Source of the DNA: Pseudomonadota bacterium
Lineage (GTDB): Bacteria; Pseudomonadota; Alphaproteobacteria; Puniceispirillales; UBA1172
Direction of reading: 5' to 3'
Assembly (NCBI GenBank): GCA_027593125.1
Contig: JAQCJL010000002.1
Coordinates: forward strand, 1 to 64,000
Length of the DNA stretch: 64,000 nucleotides
Made by a program: the position numbers and the translations under genes. Under the pieces are notes generated by a model, which searched no databases, was not told the DNA's origin, and saw only the letters and a list, made by a program, of their open reading frames with translations. Positions 37,229 through 46,163 of this stretch are shown in pieces; position 1 is the stretch's first letter; the number at the start of each line of letters is the position of its first letter.

Positions 37229-38440
37229 ATGTCACAGCTTCCTAACCCTGTAAAGTTTACTGAAATGCGAAACAAGACAGTCATTTTTCGGGTAGATTTG
37301 AATGCCCCGATGAAGGATGGAAAGGTTTCTGATTTGACACGCATTAAGCGGCCAGCCGCCGGTATCCTTGCTTTGGCGGAACAAGGGGCTAAGGTTGTGG
37401 TTGCTTCTCATTTTGGACGGCCAAAAGGAAAACCATCTCCAGAATTAAGCCTTGCCCCTGTGGCAGAGGCACTAAGCCAATGTCTGCATCTTCCGGTTCG
37501 GTTTGTTCGGGATATTGTTGGTGATACCGCGGCGGCCGCGATCAAAGACATGCAAAATGGTGAAGTCATTTTACTTGAAAACTTGCGCTTTGATCCTCGT
37601 GAAGAGGCTAATGATGCCACTTTTGCTGAGCAACTTATGGCAGGGATTGATATTTACATTAATGATGCGTTTTCCTGTAGTCACCGTGCCCATGCCTCCA
37701 TAAGTGCCGCGGCAAAGTTGCGTCCGGCCTTTGCCGGACCGTTGATGATGGCAGAATTAGAGGCGCTGGATCAGGTGCTTGGCGGCAATCCTAAGCGGCC
37801 TTTAGCGGCGGTAGTTGGCGGAGCTAAAGTATCCAGCAAACTGGATTTGCTTAGCAATTTGGTTAATCAAGTGGATGTGCTGATTGTTGGCGGCGGTATG
37901 GCAAATACCTTTTTGCTAGCTGATGGGATTGATATTGGTGCGTCTCTGGCAGAGGCGGATTTAGTGGAAACGGCCAAAAAAATTAAGTCAGCGGCCAAGG
38001 CCAGTGGCTGTCAGCTAATTTTGCCAACTGATGGTGTGGTTGCAACCGCTTTTTCCGCTCATGCGCCACATCGGACGGTGCGTTTTGCGAATAGCGCTAT
38101 TGCCAGTGATGAGATGATTTTGGACGCAGGCCCAGATGCGATTGCTGCCGCGATGGCGGCGATTACGCCTTGTCATACGCTGATCTGGAATGGCCCTATG
38201 GGGGCGTTTGAATTGCCCCCATTTGATGTTGCCACGTCCGAATTAGCGCGGCATGTCGCAAGCTTGAGCCAAAAAGGCAGTATGATTTCTGTTGCTGGTG
38301 GCGGTGATACCATCGCGGCGCTTAATCATGCTAAGGTGATGGATCAGTTTTCTTATGTCAGCACAGCTGGCGGAGCATTTCTAGAATGGCTAGAAGGTAA
38401 GCCTTTGCCCGGGGTTGCTGTGTTGCTAGAAACGGCATAA
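37229..38440 (+). CDS. pgk: Phosphoglycerate kinase
   Basis: A 403-residue PGK that phosphorylates ADP from 1,3-bisphosphoglycerate. VIFRVDLNAPMKDGK near the N-terminus, ASHFGRPKG, the VGGAKVSSKLDLL nucleotide site and the C-terminal SVAGGGDTIAALNH are signature motifs. ATG 37229 is supported by AGAGG 5 bases upstream; the frame extends upstream to 37091 without family character. Upstream are azlCD on the other strand, so it has its own promoter. Confidence 0.96.
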   Translation: MSQLPNPVKFTEMRNKTVIFRVDLNAPMKDGKVSDLTRIKRPAAGILALAEQGAKVVVASHFGRPKGKPSPELSLAPVAEALSQCLHLPVRFVRDIVGDTAAAAIKDMQNGEVILLENLRFDPREEANDATFAEQLMAGIDIYINDAFSCSHRAHASISAAAKLRPAFAGPLMMAELEALDQVLGGNPKRPLAAVVGGAKVSSKLDLLSNLVNQVDVLIVGGGMANTFLLADGIDIGASLAEADLVETAKKIKSAAKASGCQLILPTDGVVATAFSAHAPHRTVRFANSAIASDEMILDAGPDAIAAAMAAITPCHTLIWNGPMGAFELPPFDVATSELARHVASLSQKGSMISVAGGGDTIAALNHAKVMDQFSYVSTAGGAFLEWLEGKPLPGVAVLLETA

Positions 38441-38549
38441 ATCAAGATCGTTTGTATTTTGCTGAGTTTTGCAAAGGCTTCGGTATCTTGTCATCATCTT
38501 TTGTTATCCCCATATTATTAAGGTAACTTTGCTAATATGGAGCCTGATG

Positions 38550-39185
38550 ATGTTCGGATCACTGTTTTCCAAACCAATGACAATCCCCTCAGTGGACGAG
38601 GCCTTACCTGGCCGGGATTTCCCCTTGCTTAATCCGCAACCTCATGCGGTGCATGGTCGCCCTATTGTTGGGCCATTTCCTGATGGGATGGAAACGCTAT
38701 TGGTTGGCATGGGATGTTTCTGGGGTGCTGAGAGAATGTTCTGGGGGTTAAACGGGGTGTGGACAACATCTGTTGGTTATGCTGGTGGTGCGACCCCAAA
38801 CGCCAGTTATGATGAAGTTTGCTCAGGCCTAACAGGGCATACCGAAGTGGTGGAAATTGTCTATGACCCCAAGATCATAGAGCTAGAAGATATTTTACGG
38901 CTATTCTGGCAAGAGCATAATCCCACCCAAGGCATGCGCCAAGGAAACGACAGAGGCACGCAATACCGTTCTGCTATTTTTTGTTCAAACGAAGAGCAAC
39001 TGGCTATCGCAAAAGACAGCAAAGCACGCTATGCCCAAAAATTACTGGCGGCAGGGCATCCGGCCATCACGACAGAGGTCGGCTTGCGTGATGCGTATTA
39101 TCTGGCAGAAGATTACCATCAGCAATATCTACATAAGAATCCAAACGGATATTGTGGCTTAGCTGGATGCGGCGTTAGTTTTTAA
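38550..39185 (+). CDS. msrA: Peptide methionine (S)-sulfoxide reductase
   Basis: A 211-residue MsrA repairing oxidised methionine. The catalytic cysteine is in GCFWGAERMFW; YAGG, GHTEVVEIVYDP and GTQYRSAIF follow, and the C-terminal GYCGLAGCGV carries the recycling cysteines. It has a longer N-terminus than the minimal domain, like E. coli MsrA. GGAG at 38539-38542 is 7 bases before ATG 38550; ATG 38547 is adjacent. An upstream frame to 38469 is hydrophobic but not family-like, so I leave it out. Confidence 0.93.
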   Translation: MFGSLFSKPMTIPSVDEALPGRDFPLLNPQPHAVHGRPIVGPFPDGMETLLVGMGCFWGAERMFWGLNGVWTTSVGYAGGATPNASYDEVCSGLTGHTEVVEIVYDPKIIELEDILRLFWQEHNPTQGMRQGNDRGTQYRSAIFCSNEEQLAIAKDSKARYAQKLLAAGHPAITTEVGLRDAYYLAEDYHQQYLHKNPNGYCGLAGCGVSF

Positions 39186-39296
39186 TGGCTGAGAAGGCTG
39201 TTTTGCTGATAAATCCCATTTTTGAGCCCTTTTCAGCTTGACCTTATGCTATTGAAACGCTAATTACACCTGACTGAATAAAGAAAGGCTAGGGCG

Positions 39297-39422
39297 ATGA
39301 AGGTTGTCAGCTCACTGAAAACACTAAAATCACGCGACCGCAACTGTCAGGTTGTGCGCCGTCGCGGCCGGTTATATGTGATCAATAAGAAAAACCCACG
39401 CTTTAAGGCGCGCCAAGGTTAA
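39297..39422 (+). CDS. rpmJ: Ribosomal protein L36 (zinc-free type)
   Basis: A 41-residue basic protein, [18 protein letters not shown] to the C-terminus NPRFKARQG, matching alphaproteobacterial L36 along its whole length. Only one cysteine is present, so the four-ligand zinc ribbon of the classic L36 is missing and this is the zinc-independent form. AAGAAAGG lies upstream. It stands alone rather than in a ribosomal protein operon, as usual for this form, and is followed by a hairpin terminator. Confidence 0.95.
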   Translation: MKVVSSLKTLKSRDRNCQVVRRRGRLYVINKKNPRFKARQG

Positions 39423-39504
39423 TTTTTTTTTAGCCCTATGGCTGATGGGAAATCCATTATTAGCCAAAGGTTTTAATGGTCAGATATCAACACTTACTTG
39501 CATA

Positions 39505-39536
39505 AAGCCCGACATTGTCGGGCTTAAGCTTTTTCT
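39505..39536 (+). terminator. Rho-independent terminator after rpmJ
   Basis: AAGCCCGAC and GTCGGGCTT form a perfect 9-bp stem with an ATT loop, followed by AAGCTTTTTCT. The T-rich tail faces the plus strand, so it ends the rpmJ transcript. On the minus strand it could also stop fumarase readthrough, but the tail is poor in that direction. Confidence 0.85.
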
Positions 39537-39551
39537 AGGGCTATTCGATCC

Positions 39552-41156
39552 TTATCCCAGATTAAAGAAATCATTGCCTTTATCATCAATAATGATGAAG
39601 GCAGGGAAATTTTCTACCTCAATGCGCCATACCGCTTCCATCCCAAGTTCTGGATACTCTAGCACCTCAACCTTACGGATAGCATCCAGGGCAAGTTTTG
39701 CCGCAGCACCGCCGATTGAACCCAAATAGAACCCGCCATATTGTTTGCAGGCATCACGAACCTCACGCCCACGATTGCCCTTAGCAAGCATCACCATTGA
39801 TCCCCCTGCCGACTGCATTTGCCGCACATAACTATCCATGCGTCCAGCGGTGGTAGGACCAAAGCTGCCTGATGCCATTCCTTCTGGTGTTTTTGCAGGA
39901 CCAGCATAATAAACCGGATGATTCTTAAAGTAATCTGGCAAACTGCCCTCATTCTCTAGCCGTTCTAGCAATTTCGCATGGGCGCTATCACGGGCAACAA
40001 TCAGCGTTCCTGTTAGTTTAAGCCGCGTTTTTACGGGATATTGTGTCAGGAGCGCGAGTATCTGATCCATTGGCTGATTCAAATCAACAGCAACGGCTTC
40101 ATCTTCTGCCATCTCAACCTCAGGCAAGAAGCGTGAAGGGTCGTGTTCTAGTTTTTCTAAGAAAAGCCCATCAGGGGTAATCTTTGCCATCGCTTGCCGA
40201 TCTGCCGAACAGGACACGCCAACGCCGATAGGGCAAGATGCGCCATGACGAGGCAAGCGAATCACCCGCACGTCATGGCAGAAATATTTGCCACCAAATT
40301 GTGCCCCAATGCCCAATTCCCGGGTGATCCCAAGAATAATCTCTTCCCATTCGCGGTCACGATATGCGGCGCCAAGCCCATCGCCTTTTTCTGGCAAATG
40401 ATCAAGGCCGCGTGTAGAGGCTGCCTTTACGGTTTTTAAATTGGCTTCTGCCGATGTGCCGCCAATGACAATGGCAAGGTGATAAGGTGGACAGGCTGCT
40501 GTGCCAAGTGTACGCAAGGTTTCGTCAATAAATTGAGTCAGGCTTTCTGGGTTGAGAACGGCCTTGGTCTTTTGAAACAAAAAGGTTTTGTTCGCTGATC
40601 CGCCACCCTTTTGAATAAAATCAAAATGATATTCCATGCCCTTGCCAGCATAGAGATCAATCTGTGCTGGAAGATTAGTTGCTGTATTGACCTCATCAAA
40701 CATGGTTAGCGGTGCGACTTGTGAATACCGCAGATTGCTAGTCTGATAAACTTCCCATACGCCGCGTGCCAACGCCTCGCCATCGTCACCTTCCACCAAA
40801 ACGCGGTCTCCTCTGACGCCGCTAATGATGGCAGTTCCCGTATCCTGACACATGGGCAGAACCTGATCAGCGGAAACCACTGCATTTTTCAGCATTTCAA
40901 GAGCGACAAAATGATCATTATGTGACGCCTCAGAATCATCAAGAATAGCGCGAAGTTGTCCAAGATGTGAGGCGCGCAGAAAGTGAGAGATTTCCTTAAA
41001 GGCACGTTCAGACAATAAGCTTAAGGCTTCGGCTTCAACCTTAAGGAATTGTTCTCCGTCCAAAGAAACGACTTTGACATGATCAGAGGTCAGATGCACC
41101 CATTCACAATCAGGACGGGTTTTAGGCAAAATTGGGCTATATTTGAAATCTGTCAT
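39552..41156 (-). CDS. fumA: Fumarate hydratase, class I (iron-sulfur)
   Basis: A 534-residue class I fumarase interconverting fumarate and malate. Cysteines in PMCQDTGT and in [18 protein letters not shown] are the likely 4Fe-4S ligands. The C-terminal domain includes [16 protein letters not shown]. It is the oxygen-sensitive two-domain single-chain form. ATG 41156 lies 23 bases beyond the sspB stop in the same direction, so sspB and fumA may share a transcript. The rpmJ terminator faces it from the other side. Confidence 0.94.
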   Translation of the reverse strand: MTDFKYSPILPKTRPDCEWVHLTSDHVKVVSLDGEQFLKVEAEALSLLSERAFKEISHFLRASHLGQLRAILDDSEASHNDHFVALEMLKNAVVSADQVLPMCQDTGTAIISGVRGDRVLVEGDDGEALARGVWEVYQTSNLRYSQVAPLTMFDEVNTATNLPAQIDLYAGKGMEYHFDFIQKGGGSANKTFLFQKTKAVLNPESLTQFIDETLRTLGTAACPPYHLAIVIGGTSAEANLKTVKAASTRGLDHLPEKGDGLGAAYRDREWEEIILGITRELGIGAQFGGKYFCHDVRVIRLPRHGASCPIGVGVSCSADRQAMAKITPDGLFLEKLEHDPSRFLPEVEMAEDEAVAVDLNQPMDQILALLTQYPVKTRLKLTGTLIVARDSAHAKLLERLENEGSLPDYFKNHPVYYAGPAKTPEGMASGSFGPTTAGRMDSYVRQMQSAGGSMVMLAKGNRGREVRDACKQYGGFYLGSIGGAAAKLALDAIRKVEVLEYPELGMEAVWRIEVENFPAFIIIDDKGNDFFNLG

Positions 41157-41179
41157 GAGTATTGATCTCTGGCTTAGGC

Positions 41180-41668
41180 TTAATTCTTTTTTCTAAAGGT
41201 ATCTAATGATACCACATCGGCACTGACCTTTGGCATTGGTTCATCCGCGTTGTCCGCATCCTCATCAAACGCATCGCCATCGCCATCATCGTTGTCATCT
41301 AATAAGGAAAACTGCAGGCCAAAGCCGACAGAAGGATCATTAAACTCTGTGATCGCCATAAATGGTATGATCAAATGTTCTTTCTGGCCGCCAAAAGACA
41401 GCGTGATTTCAAAATGTTCTTTATCAACCAGCAAATCCCAGAACTGATGCTGTATAATGATAGTCATTTTTTCAGGATGACTTTCACGCAAGCGATCAGG
41501 AATGGACACCCCTTCATGATCAGTTAAAAAAGTGATAAAAAAATGGCATTCGCCAGGCAAACCGCTTTTTTGAGCTATAGCCAGTGCTGATCTGACCACA
41601 TCTTTGAGCGCGTTTTCAACCAATTGCTCATAATTTATCTGTGGCTTAATGCCGTCAGACCCGTTCAT
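41180..41668 (-). CDS. sspB: SspB, ClpXP adaptor for ssrA-tagged proteins
   Basis: A 162-residue alphaproteobacterial-type SspB. The peptide-binding domain includes [16 protein letters not shown] and [23 protein letters not shown] disordered acidic stretch ([19 protein letters not shown]) then leads to a C-terminal [15 protein letters not shown], the tail that docks to ClpX. It delivers tmRNA-tagged proteins to ClpXP. GGGGGAAG upstream of ATG 41668 favours this start over ATG 41683. The tmRNA gene lies just upstream on the same strand. Confidence 0.88.
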   Translation of the reverse strand: MNGSDGIKPQINYEQLVENALKDVVRSALAIAQKSGLPGECHFFITFLTDHEGVSIPDRLRESHPEKMTIIIQHQFWDLLVDKEHFEITLSFGGQKEHLIIPFMAITEFNDPSVGFGLQFSLLDDNDDGDGDAFDEDADNADEPMPKVSADVVSLDTFRKKN

Positions 41669-41734
41669 TCGCTTCCCCCCCATTAATTCAATTTAGCCAA
41701 GCTGAAACGCACAGCCTGATTAAATTGAGATCTC

Positions 41735-41764
41735 ATTATAATCTTAAGTCGTGCCGATGTTCAA
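41735..41764 (-). promoter_or_regulatory. Candidate sigma-70 promoter of sspB
   Basis: Read on the minus strand, TTGAAC (41764-41759) and a perfect TATAAT (41740-41735) are 18 bases apart. This predicts a start near 41728 and a leader of about 60 bases before the sspB ATG at 41668. Confidence 0.65.
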
Positions 41765-41824
41765 ATAAGGATTTTGAATTACGGTGGGCTAAAGGCTAAA
41801 AAAATGAAAAGAAAGATAAAAAGA

Positions 41825-41854
41825 TAATAAAACGGCAGGGGAAAACCCCTGCCG
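41825..41854 (-). terminator. Rho-independent terminator of ssrA
   Basis: CGGCAGGGG and CCCCTGCCG form a 9-bp GC-rich stem with a TTTT loop (41854-41833 on the minus strand), followed by TTTTATTA. It directly follows the coding-piece hairpin of the tmRNA. Confidence 0.9.
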
Positions 41855-42175
41855 CTGGCTTATTCTGTTGCCAGGTCAAACCAAACCCCGCCGCCAGGGC
41901 TCAACCTAACGGACTTTTAAGCGTGGTTTTTGTAACTGCTAAGCAGCAACAGCAACCGGAGCATAGTTGTCGTTTGCAACTACTGTTTTGGCCCGATATC
42001 GGTGGTACCATGCCGAGCGAAGACTTTGCCTTTACTACATGCGTCGATCCTGGCTCGCCCCCATAAACCGAAATCGTTTAAGATATTCTGGTAAGTATGG
42101 TGGAGGCGCCGGGCACTGCCCCCGGGTCCGCTCTGCCTATTTCGCAACGCGTTTATCGCTATAGCTGTTGCCAGC
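41855..42175 (-). ncRNA. ssrA: Permuted two-piece tmRNA
   Basis: The gene is permuted as in alphaproteobacteria. The acceptor piece comes first and ends in CGCCTCCACCA (42108-42098). An intervening segment (42097-42063) follows, then the coding piece starts GGGGGCGAGCC at 42062. The two ends pair as a 7-bp acceptor stem (GGGGGCG with CGCCTCC, one G-T). The tag frame at 41977-41939 reads ANDNYAPVAVAA and stops with TAG; the ends AND and AVAA are typical. The exact mature ends are estimated. The RNA rescues stalled ribosomes and tags proteins for ClpXP; its adaptor gene sspB is next door. Confidence 0.95.
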
Positions 42176-42181
42176 TCTTTA

Positions 42182-42210
42182 TATATAATCGCTTTCAAGC
42201 GGATTGCCAA
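42182..42210 (-). promoter_or_regulatory. Sigma-70-like promoter of ssrA
   Basis: On the minus strand TTGGCA (42210-42205) and TATATA (42187-42182) are 17 bases apart, the ideal spacing. It predicts a start near 42175, just before the acceptor piece. Confidence 0.7.
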
Positions 42211-42292
42211 GAAGCCTGTCACGCCCTAACATAGTTTTGGGTATTTTCTGTTATGCGTTTCTGACAACAAAACGATTGGTATGGGGGCTGAT

Positions 42293-43087
42293 ATGCAGGC
42301 CTATTTGGATTTATTACGTCATGTCATGGCGCATGGGAATCGCAAAGATGATCGGACCGGGACAGGCACGATGTCTGTTTTTGGCTGGCAAAGTCGGTAT
42401 CGGCTTGATGATGGCTTTCCTTTGATTACGACCAAGAAACTTCACCTGAAATCTATTATTCACGAACTGATTTGGTTTATTCGCGGCGAAACAAATATTC
42501 GCTATCTCAAGGAAAATGGTGTCAGCATCTGGGATGAATGGGCGGATGAAAATGGTGATCTTGGGCCAGTTTATGGGCGCCAGTGGCGGCATTGGCAAAC
42601 CCCTGATGGCGGCACCATTGATCAGCTGTCTGATGTTGTTGATCTCATCAAAACCAATCCAGATTCGCGGCGGATGTTAGTGACAGCATGGAACCCGGCC
42701 GATATTGGTCAGATGGCGTTGCCGCCATGCCATTCGCTGTTTCAATTCTATGTTGCTGATGGGCGGCTGTCTTGCCAGCTTTATCAGCGAAGCGCAGATA
42801 TTTTTCTTGGGGTGCCTTTTAATATTGCTAGCTACGCGCTTTTAACCCATATGGTTGCCCATGTTACGGGATTAGGCGTTGGGGATTTTGTTCATACCAT
42901 GGGGGATGCTCATCTTTATCTCAATCACCTTGATAAAGCAGAAGAACAATTAGCGAGATCCCCTCGGCCTTTGCCGCAGCTTAGTTTGATTAATCCGCCA
43001 GACTTGCTTGAAGATTTCACGGCTGATCACATTGCTATTGAAGGCTATGATCCGCATCCACATATCGCCGCAAAGGTGGCGGTATGA
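42293..43087 (+). CDS. thyA: Thymidylate synthase
   Basis: A 264-residue ThyA, exactly the length of the E. coli enzyme, when started at ATG 42293 ([11 protein letters not shown]); the upstream GGGGG favours this over ATG 42281. It methylates dUMP to dTMP with methylene-tetrahydrofolate. [12 protein letters not shown] binds phosphate, the catalytic cysteine is in [12 protein letters not shown], and [19 protein letters not shown] is the folate and nucleotide region. It overlaps folA by 4 bases, so dihydrofolate made by ThyA is recycled by the next product. Confidence 0.96.
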   Translation: MQAYLDLLRHVMAHGNRKDDRTGTGTMSVFGWQSRYRLDDGFPLITTKKLHLKSIIHELIWFIRGETNIRYLKENGVSIWDEWADENGDLGPVYGRQWRHWQTPDGGTIDQLSDVVDLIKTNPDSRRMLVTAWNPADIGQMALPPCHSLFQFYVADGRLSCQLYQRSADIFLGVPFNIASYALLTHMVAHVTGLGVGDFVHTMGDAHLYLNHLDKAEEQLARSPRPLPQLSLINPPDLLEDFTADHIAIEGYDPHPHIAAKVAV

Positions 43088-43611
43088 CGGCCTTATCCTC
43101 GCGTTATCCTTTGGTGGCTGTTGTCGCCATGGCAAAAAATAGGGTGATTGGTGATGGACAACAATTGCTCTGGCATATTCCCGGGGACTTGCCACGGGTT
43201 AAGGCGTTCACCATGGGGCGGCCTCTTGTCATGGGGCGCCGAACCTATCAGTCGATTGGACGTCCTTTACCAGGGCGTGCAAATATTGTGCTTACTCGGC
43301 AAAAGGACTGGCAGGCAGATGGGGTGATCACGGTGCACAGCATGGAGGACGCGATTTTGGCGGCTGAGGACTGGATTGATGCCGATGCGGACAGAACCAA
43401 AGAAATCATCATTTTTGGCGGCGGTGATATTTATGCGGCCTTTCTAACAAGCCTTCATGCCATTGATCTGACAGAGGTAGATCTAGCCCCAGAAGGCGAT
43501 GCAACGTTCCCAGCCCTTAATCCAGATGAATGGACAGAAGTCCGCCGGCAACATCATGCCGCCACCGATGGCGGCATCAGTTTTGATCTGGTTCGCCTAG
43601 AACGGTCATAA
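43084..43611 (+). CDS. folA: Dihydrofolate reductase
   Basis: A 175-residue DHFR reducing dihydrofolate with [17 protein letters not shown] starts the fold, [16 protein letters not shown] holds the catalytic acidic residue (Asp), and [17 protein letters not shown] is the NADPH-binding signature; [12 protein letters not shown] follows. Its ATG overlaps the thyA stop (ATGA). It ends 53 bases from the convergent mrp gene. Confidence 0.95.
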   Translation: MTALSSRYPLVAVVAMAKNRVIGDGQQLLWHIPGDLPRVKAFTMGRPLVMGRRTYQSIGRPLPGRANIVLTRQKDWQADGVITVHSMEDAILAAEDWIDADADRTKEIIIFGGGDIYAAFLTSLHAIDLTEVDLAPEGDATFPALNPDEWTEVRRQHHAATDGGISFDLVRLERS

Positions 43612-43664
43612 GGCAACGCGGGCAAATCATTGCCCTGATTGATCGCATTTGTGGTTGTTGCGAT

Positions 43665-44774
43665 TTAGCTTATGGTGATTTTTGGGGCAGGGCGGGATTG
43701 TTCTGGCAGCGTATCTAACAGATTTTTGGCAATATCCAGATAAGCTTTGCTAAGGGGGCCGTCAGGATCCGAAACCAAGACAGGTTTTCCGGCGTCTGCC
43801 CCTTCACGAATCGATATCTCTAGGGGAATGGCACCAAGAAATGGCAGGCCAAGGCGTTTTGCCTCATCCTCGGCACCTCCTCGGCTAAAGATATCATGTT
43901 GGCTATGGCAATCAGGGCAAACAAAATAACTCATATTCTCAATGATCCCTAAAACCGGCACATGAACCTTTCGAAACATATTTAGGCCTTTACGTGCATC
44001 AATCAGTGCCAAATCCTGCGGTGTTGAGACAATGATTGCCCCAGCCAGTTTTGCCCGTTGCGACAGCGTTAGTTGGGCATCTCCTGTGCCGGGCGGCATA
44101 TCAATGATCAGAATATCTGGCTCACCCCATTCGACATCACGCAACATTTGTTCTAACGCGGACATGACCATAGGCCCACGCCAAATGGTTGGGGCATCTT
44201 CGTCCATTAGAAACCCAATTGACATAGCGGTTAGGCCATGCGCCTTAATAGGCATCAGTTTGTTATTCTCAGCAACGGGACGCTGGCTTGTTCCTAATAA
44301 TCGGGGCAAGGATGGGCCATAAATATCAGCATCAAGAATAGCGACGCTTTGCCCCAGATGTTGAAAGGCGAGCGCCAGATTGATCGCGGTGGTGGATTTA
44401 CCAACGCCGCCTTTGCCTGAAGCAACCGCAATAACATAGGTAGCTGGTTGATAGACACGAGATTGTTGATCATCTGCTGAATTGGCAGCAGGGGCGTTGG
44501 ATTTTTCAGCCGGGCTTGATGGGCGATGGGCAGTCAGCATAGCAGTTGCTGACAACACCCCTGGTAAAGCTCGAACAGCCTCTTCTGCGGCATTTTTTAT
44601 GGGGTTGATCGCTTCGGGATGATTAGGATCAGCTTGAAGTGAAAATCCAACATGACCGTTTTTTACCACAACACCAGATATTTGACCGCTTGTGATCAAA
44701 TCTTGAGGCTTGCCATCAACCATGATGGCACTTAGGGTATCAAGAACCTGCTCTTCGGTGATGGGTGAGGTCAT
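43665..44774 (-). CDS. mrp: Mrp/ApbC family iron-sulfur cluster carrier
   Basis: A 369-residue Mrp/NBP35-like P-loop ATPase that carries Fe-S clusters to target proteins. The N-terminal MIP18-like domain (residues 1-85) is joined by a low-complexity linker to the ATPase. The deviant Walker motif SGKGGVGKS is at 119-127, and the CPDC cysteine pair (YFVCPDCHSQ) near residue 285 can bridge a cluster between subunits. The start ATG at 44774 is a single clear choice. It is divergent from hflK across 262 bases. Confidence 0.93.
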   Translation of the reverse strand: MTSPITEEQVLDTLSAIMVDGKPQDLITSGQISGVVVKNGHVGFSLQADPNHPEAINPIKNAAEEAVRALPGVLSATAMLTAHRPSSPAEKSNAPAANSADDQQSRVYQPATYVIAVASGKGGVGKSTTAINLALAFQHLGQSVAILDADIYGPSLPRLLGTSQRPVAENNKLMPIKAHGLTAMSIGFLMDEDAPTIWRGPMVMSALEQMLRDVEWGEPDILIIDMPPGTGDAQLTLSQRAKLAGAIIVSTPQDLALIDARKGLNMFRKVHVPVLGIIENMSYFVCPDCHSQHDIFSRGGAEDEAKRLGLPFLGAIPLEISIREGADAGKPVLVSDPDGPLSKAYLDIAKNLLDTLPEQSRPAPKITIS

Positions 44775-44887
44775 GCCGCTCTCGCTTTCTTATGATTGAA
44801 GGCTGATCGTTTTATAATTTTGCTGAATGTCATGTTATTCTTCTTCTCTTTATTTAGTGATTTTGCCAAGAGATTAAAGATCGTTTC

Positions 44888-44918
44888 TTGAAAAGATGAC
44901 ATGGAAAACAAATATATA
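44888..44918 (+). promoter_or_regulatory. Weak candidate promoter upstream of hflK
   Basis: TTGAAA at 44888-44893 is followed about 17-19 bases later by AATATATA. This is the best match in the 262-base spacer between mrp and hflK, and the rest of that spacer holds no gene I can support. Confidence 0.3.
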
Positions 44919-45036
44919 GATAGAAGGTTTAATGCGGATGATAGATGGACAAGGTAAAACGAGGCCATCTTCACCGAAATAAGGCTTGCTTTGAGCAGGC
45001 AAAACGCAACAAAAGACAGCCAAAGCGGAGAAAAAT

Positions 45037-46137
45037 ATGCCGTGGAATAATCAGGGTAACGGAAACAACAATCAGGGCGGATCCGGTGGCCCGTGGGGTG
45101 GCGGCGGTGGTCAAGGCCCAGGCTCGCGTGGCCCGAAACCAGATTTTGACAGTTTCATTCGCAAAGGCAAAGATAATATGGGCCAGTTCTTGCCTAATTT
45201 CTTTCGTGGGCCACATGCGATTACCATCTTGTTGGTTTTGGCCTTGTTCGGGTGGTTGGCGTCAGGGTTTTACCGCGTTAACACCCAACAAGAAGGCGTT
45301 GTCTTACGTTTTGGTAAATGGGTAGAATCCACACCGCCGGGACTGCATTACCATTTGCCTTATCCAATTGAAACGGTGCTGACCCCAGAAGTCACGCGTG
45401 ATAACCGTATTAATGTCGGTTTCCGTAGCATTAGCGATGGCGGCAATGCCAATCGCCGTGATATTCCTTTTGAAAGTGAAATGATCACAGGCGATGAGAA
45501 TATCGTAGATATTGATTTTGTTGTGTTCTGGCGCATTGGTGATGCTGGCAACTACCTGTTTAATCTGACTGACCCTGAAGAAACCACCAAAGTAGCGGCT
45601 GAGGCTGTGATGCGTGAGATTGTCGGCAGGGTTGATATTCAGTTTGCCTTAACCGATGGCCGTGAGCAAATTCAGTTCCAAGCCAAGCAACAGCTTCAAG
45701 ACTTGCTTAATGAATATCAGGCAGGGGTCATCATTCGTGAAGTGCAACTGTTGGCGGTTGATCCCCCATTGGATGTGATTGATGCCTTTAACGAGGTGCA
45801 GAGAGCCAGGCAGGATAAAGACAGGCTAAAGAATGAGGCGCAAGCCTATAGCAATGATATTATCCCGCGTGCGCGAGGCGAATCTGCAATGATCATTGCA
45901 GAAGCCGAAGCCTACGCTGCCCAGATTGTCAATCAAGCTGAGGGTGATGCTTCACGCTTTACCCAGATTTATGAAGCCTATCTGGTCAATAAAGATGTCA
46001 CCAAAGAACGCATATATATTGAAACAATAGAAGAAATCATGAGCAATGTTGACAAAATTATCATTGATGAAGGTGCAAGCGGTAGCGGAGTTGTCCCCTA
46101 CCTGCCTCTATCCGAAATCAGTAAATCTAAGCCATAA
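45037..46137 (+). CDS. hflK: HflK, FtsH-associated membrane regulator
   Basis: A 366-residue stomatin/prohibitin (SPFH) protein. A Gly/Asn-rich N-terminus (residues 1-35) is followed by one membrane helix (about 61-78) and a periplasmic SPFH domain beginning NTQQEGVVLRFGKWVES. Long coiled-coil residues (AQAYSNDIIPRARGESAMII) follow. With HflC it forms a cage around the FtsH protease and modulates it. GGAGAAAAAT precedes the ATG. The operon continues with hflC and a Do-type protease. Confidence 0.95.
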   Translation: MPWNNQGNGNNNQGGSGGPWGGGGGQGPGSRGPKPDFDSFIRKGKDNMGQFLPNFFRGPHAITILLVLALFGWLASGFYRVNTQQEGVVLRFGKWVESTPPGLHYHLPYPIETVLTPEVTRDNRINVGFRSISDGGNANRRDIPFESEMITGDENIVDIDFVVFWRIGDAGNYLFNLTDPEETTKVAAEAVMREIVGRVDIQFALTDGREQIQFQAKQQLQDLLNEYQAGVIIREVQLLAVDPPLDVIDAFNEVQRARQDKDRLKNEAQAYSNDIIPRARGESAMIIAEAEAYAAQIVNQAEGDASRFTQIYEAYLVNKDVTKERIYIETIEEIMSNVDKIIIDEGASGSGVVPYLPLSEISKSKP

Positions 46138-46163
46138 ACAAGAGCAGAGAGGATAATAAAACC

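Noticed and set aside
31949-38440. Calvin cycle operon
   Set aside because: fbp, tkt, gap and pgk are present, but no Rubisco, phosphoribulokinase or CbbR is visible; the set fits gluconeogenesis with pckA.
41684-42292. Small protein genes between sspB and thyA
   Set aside because: The frames here lie on top of the tmRNA gene; the region is fully explained by ssrA, its promoter and terminator, and the sspB promoter.
44945-45325. A 126-codon plus-strand frame overlapping the hflK start
   Set aside because: It is very basic, has no family resemblance, and overlaps the strongly supported hflK gene in another frame.
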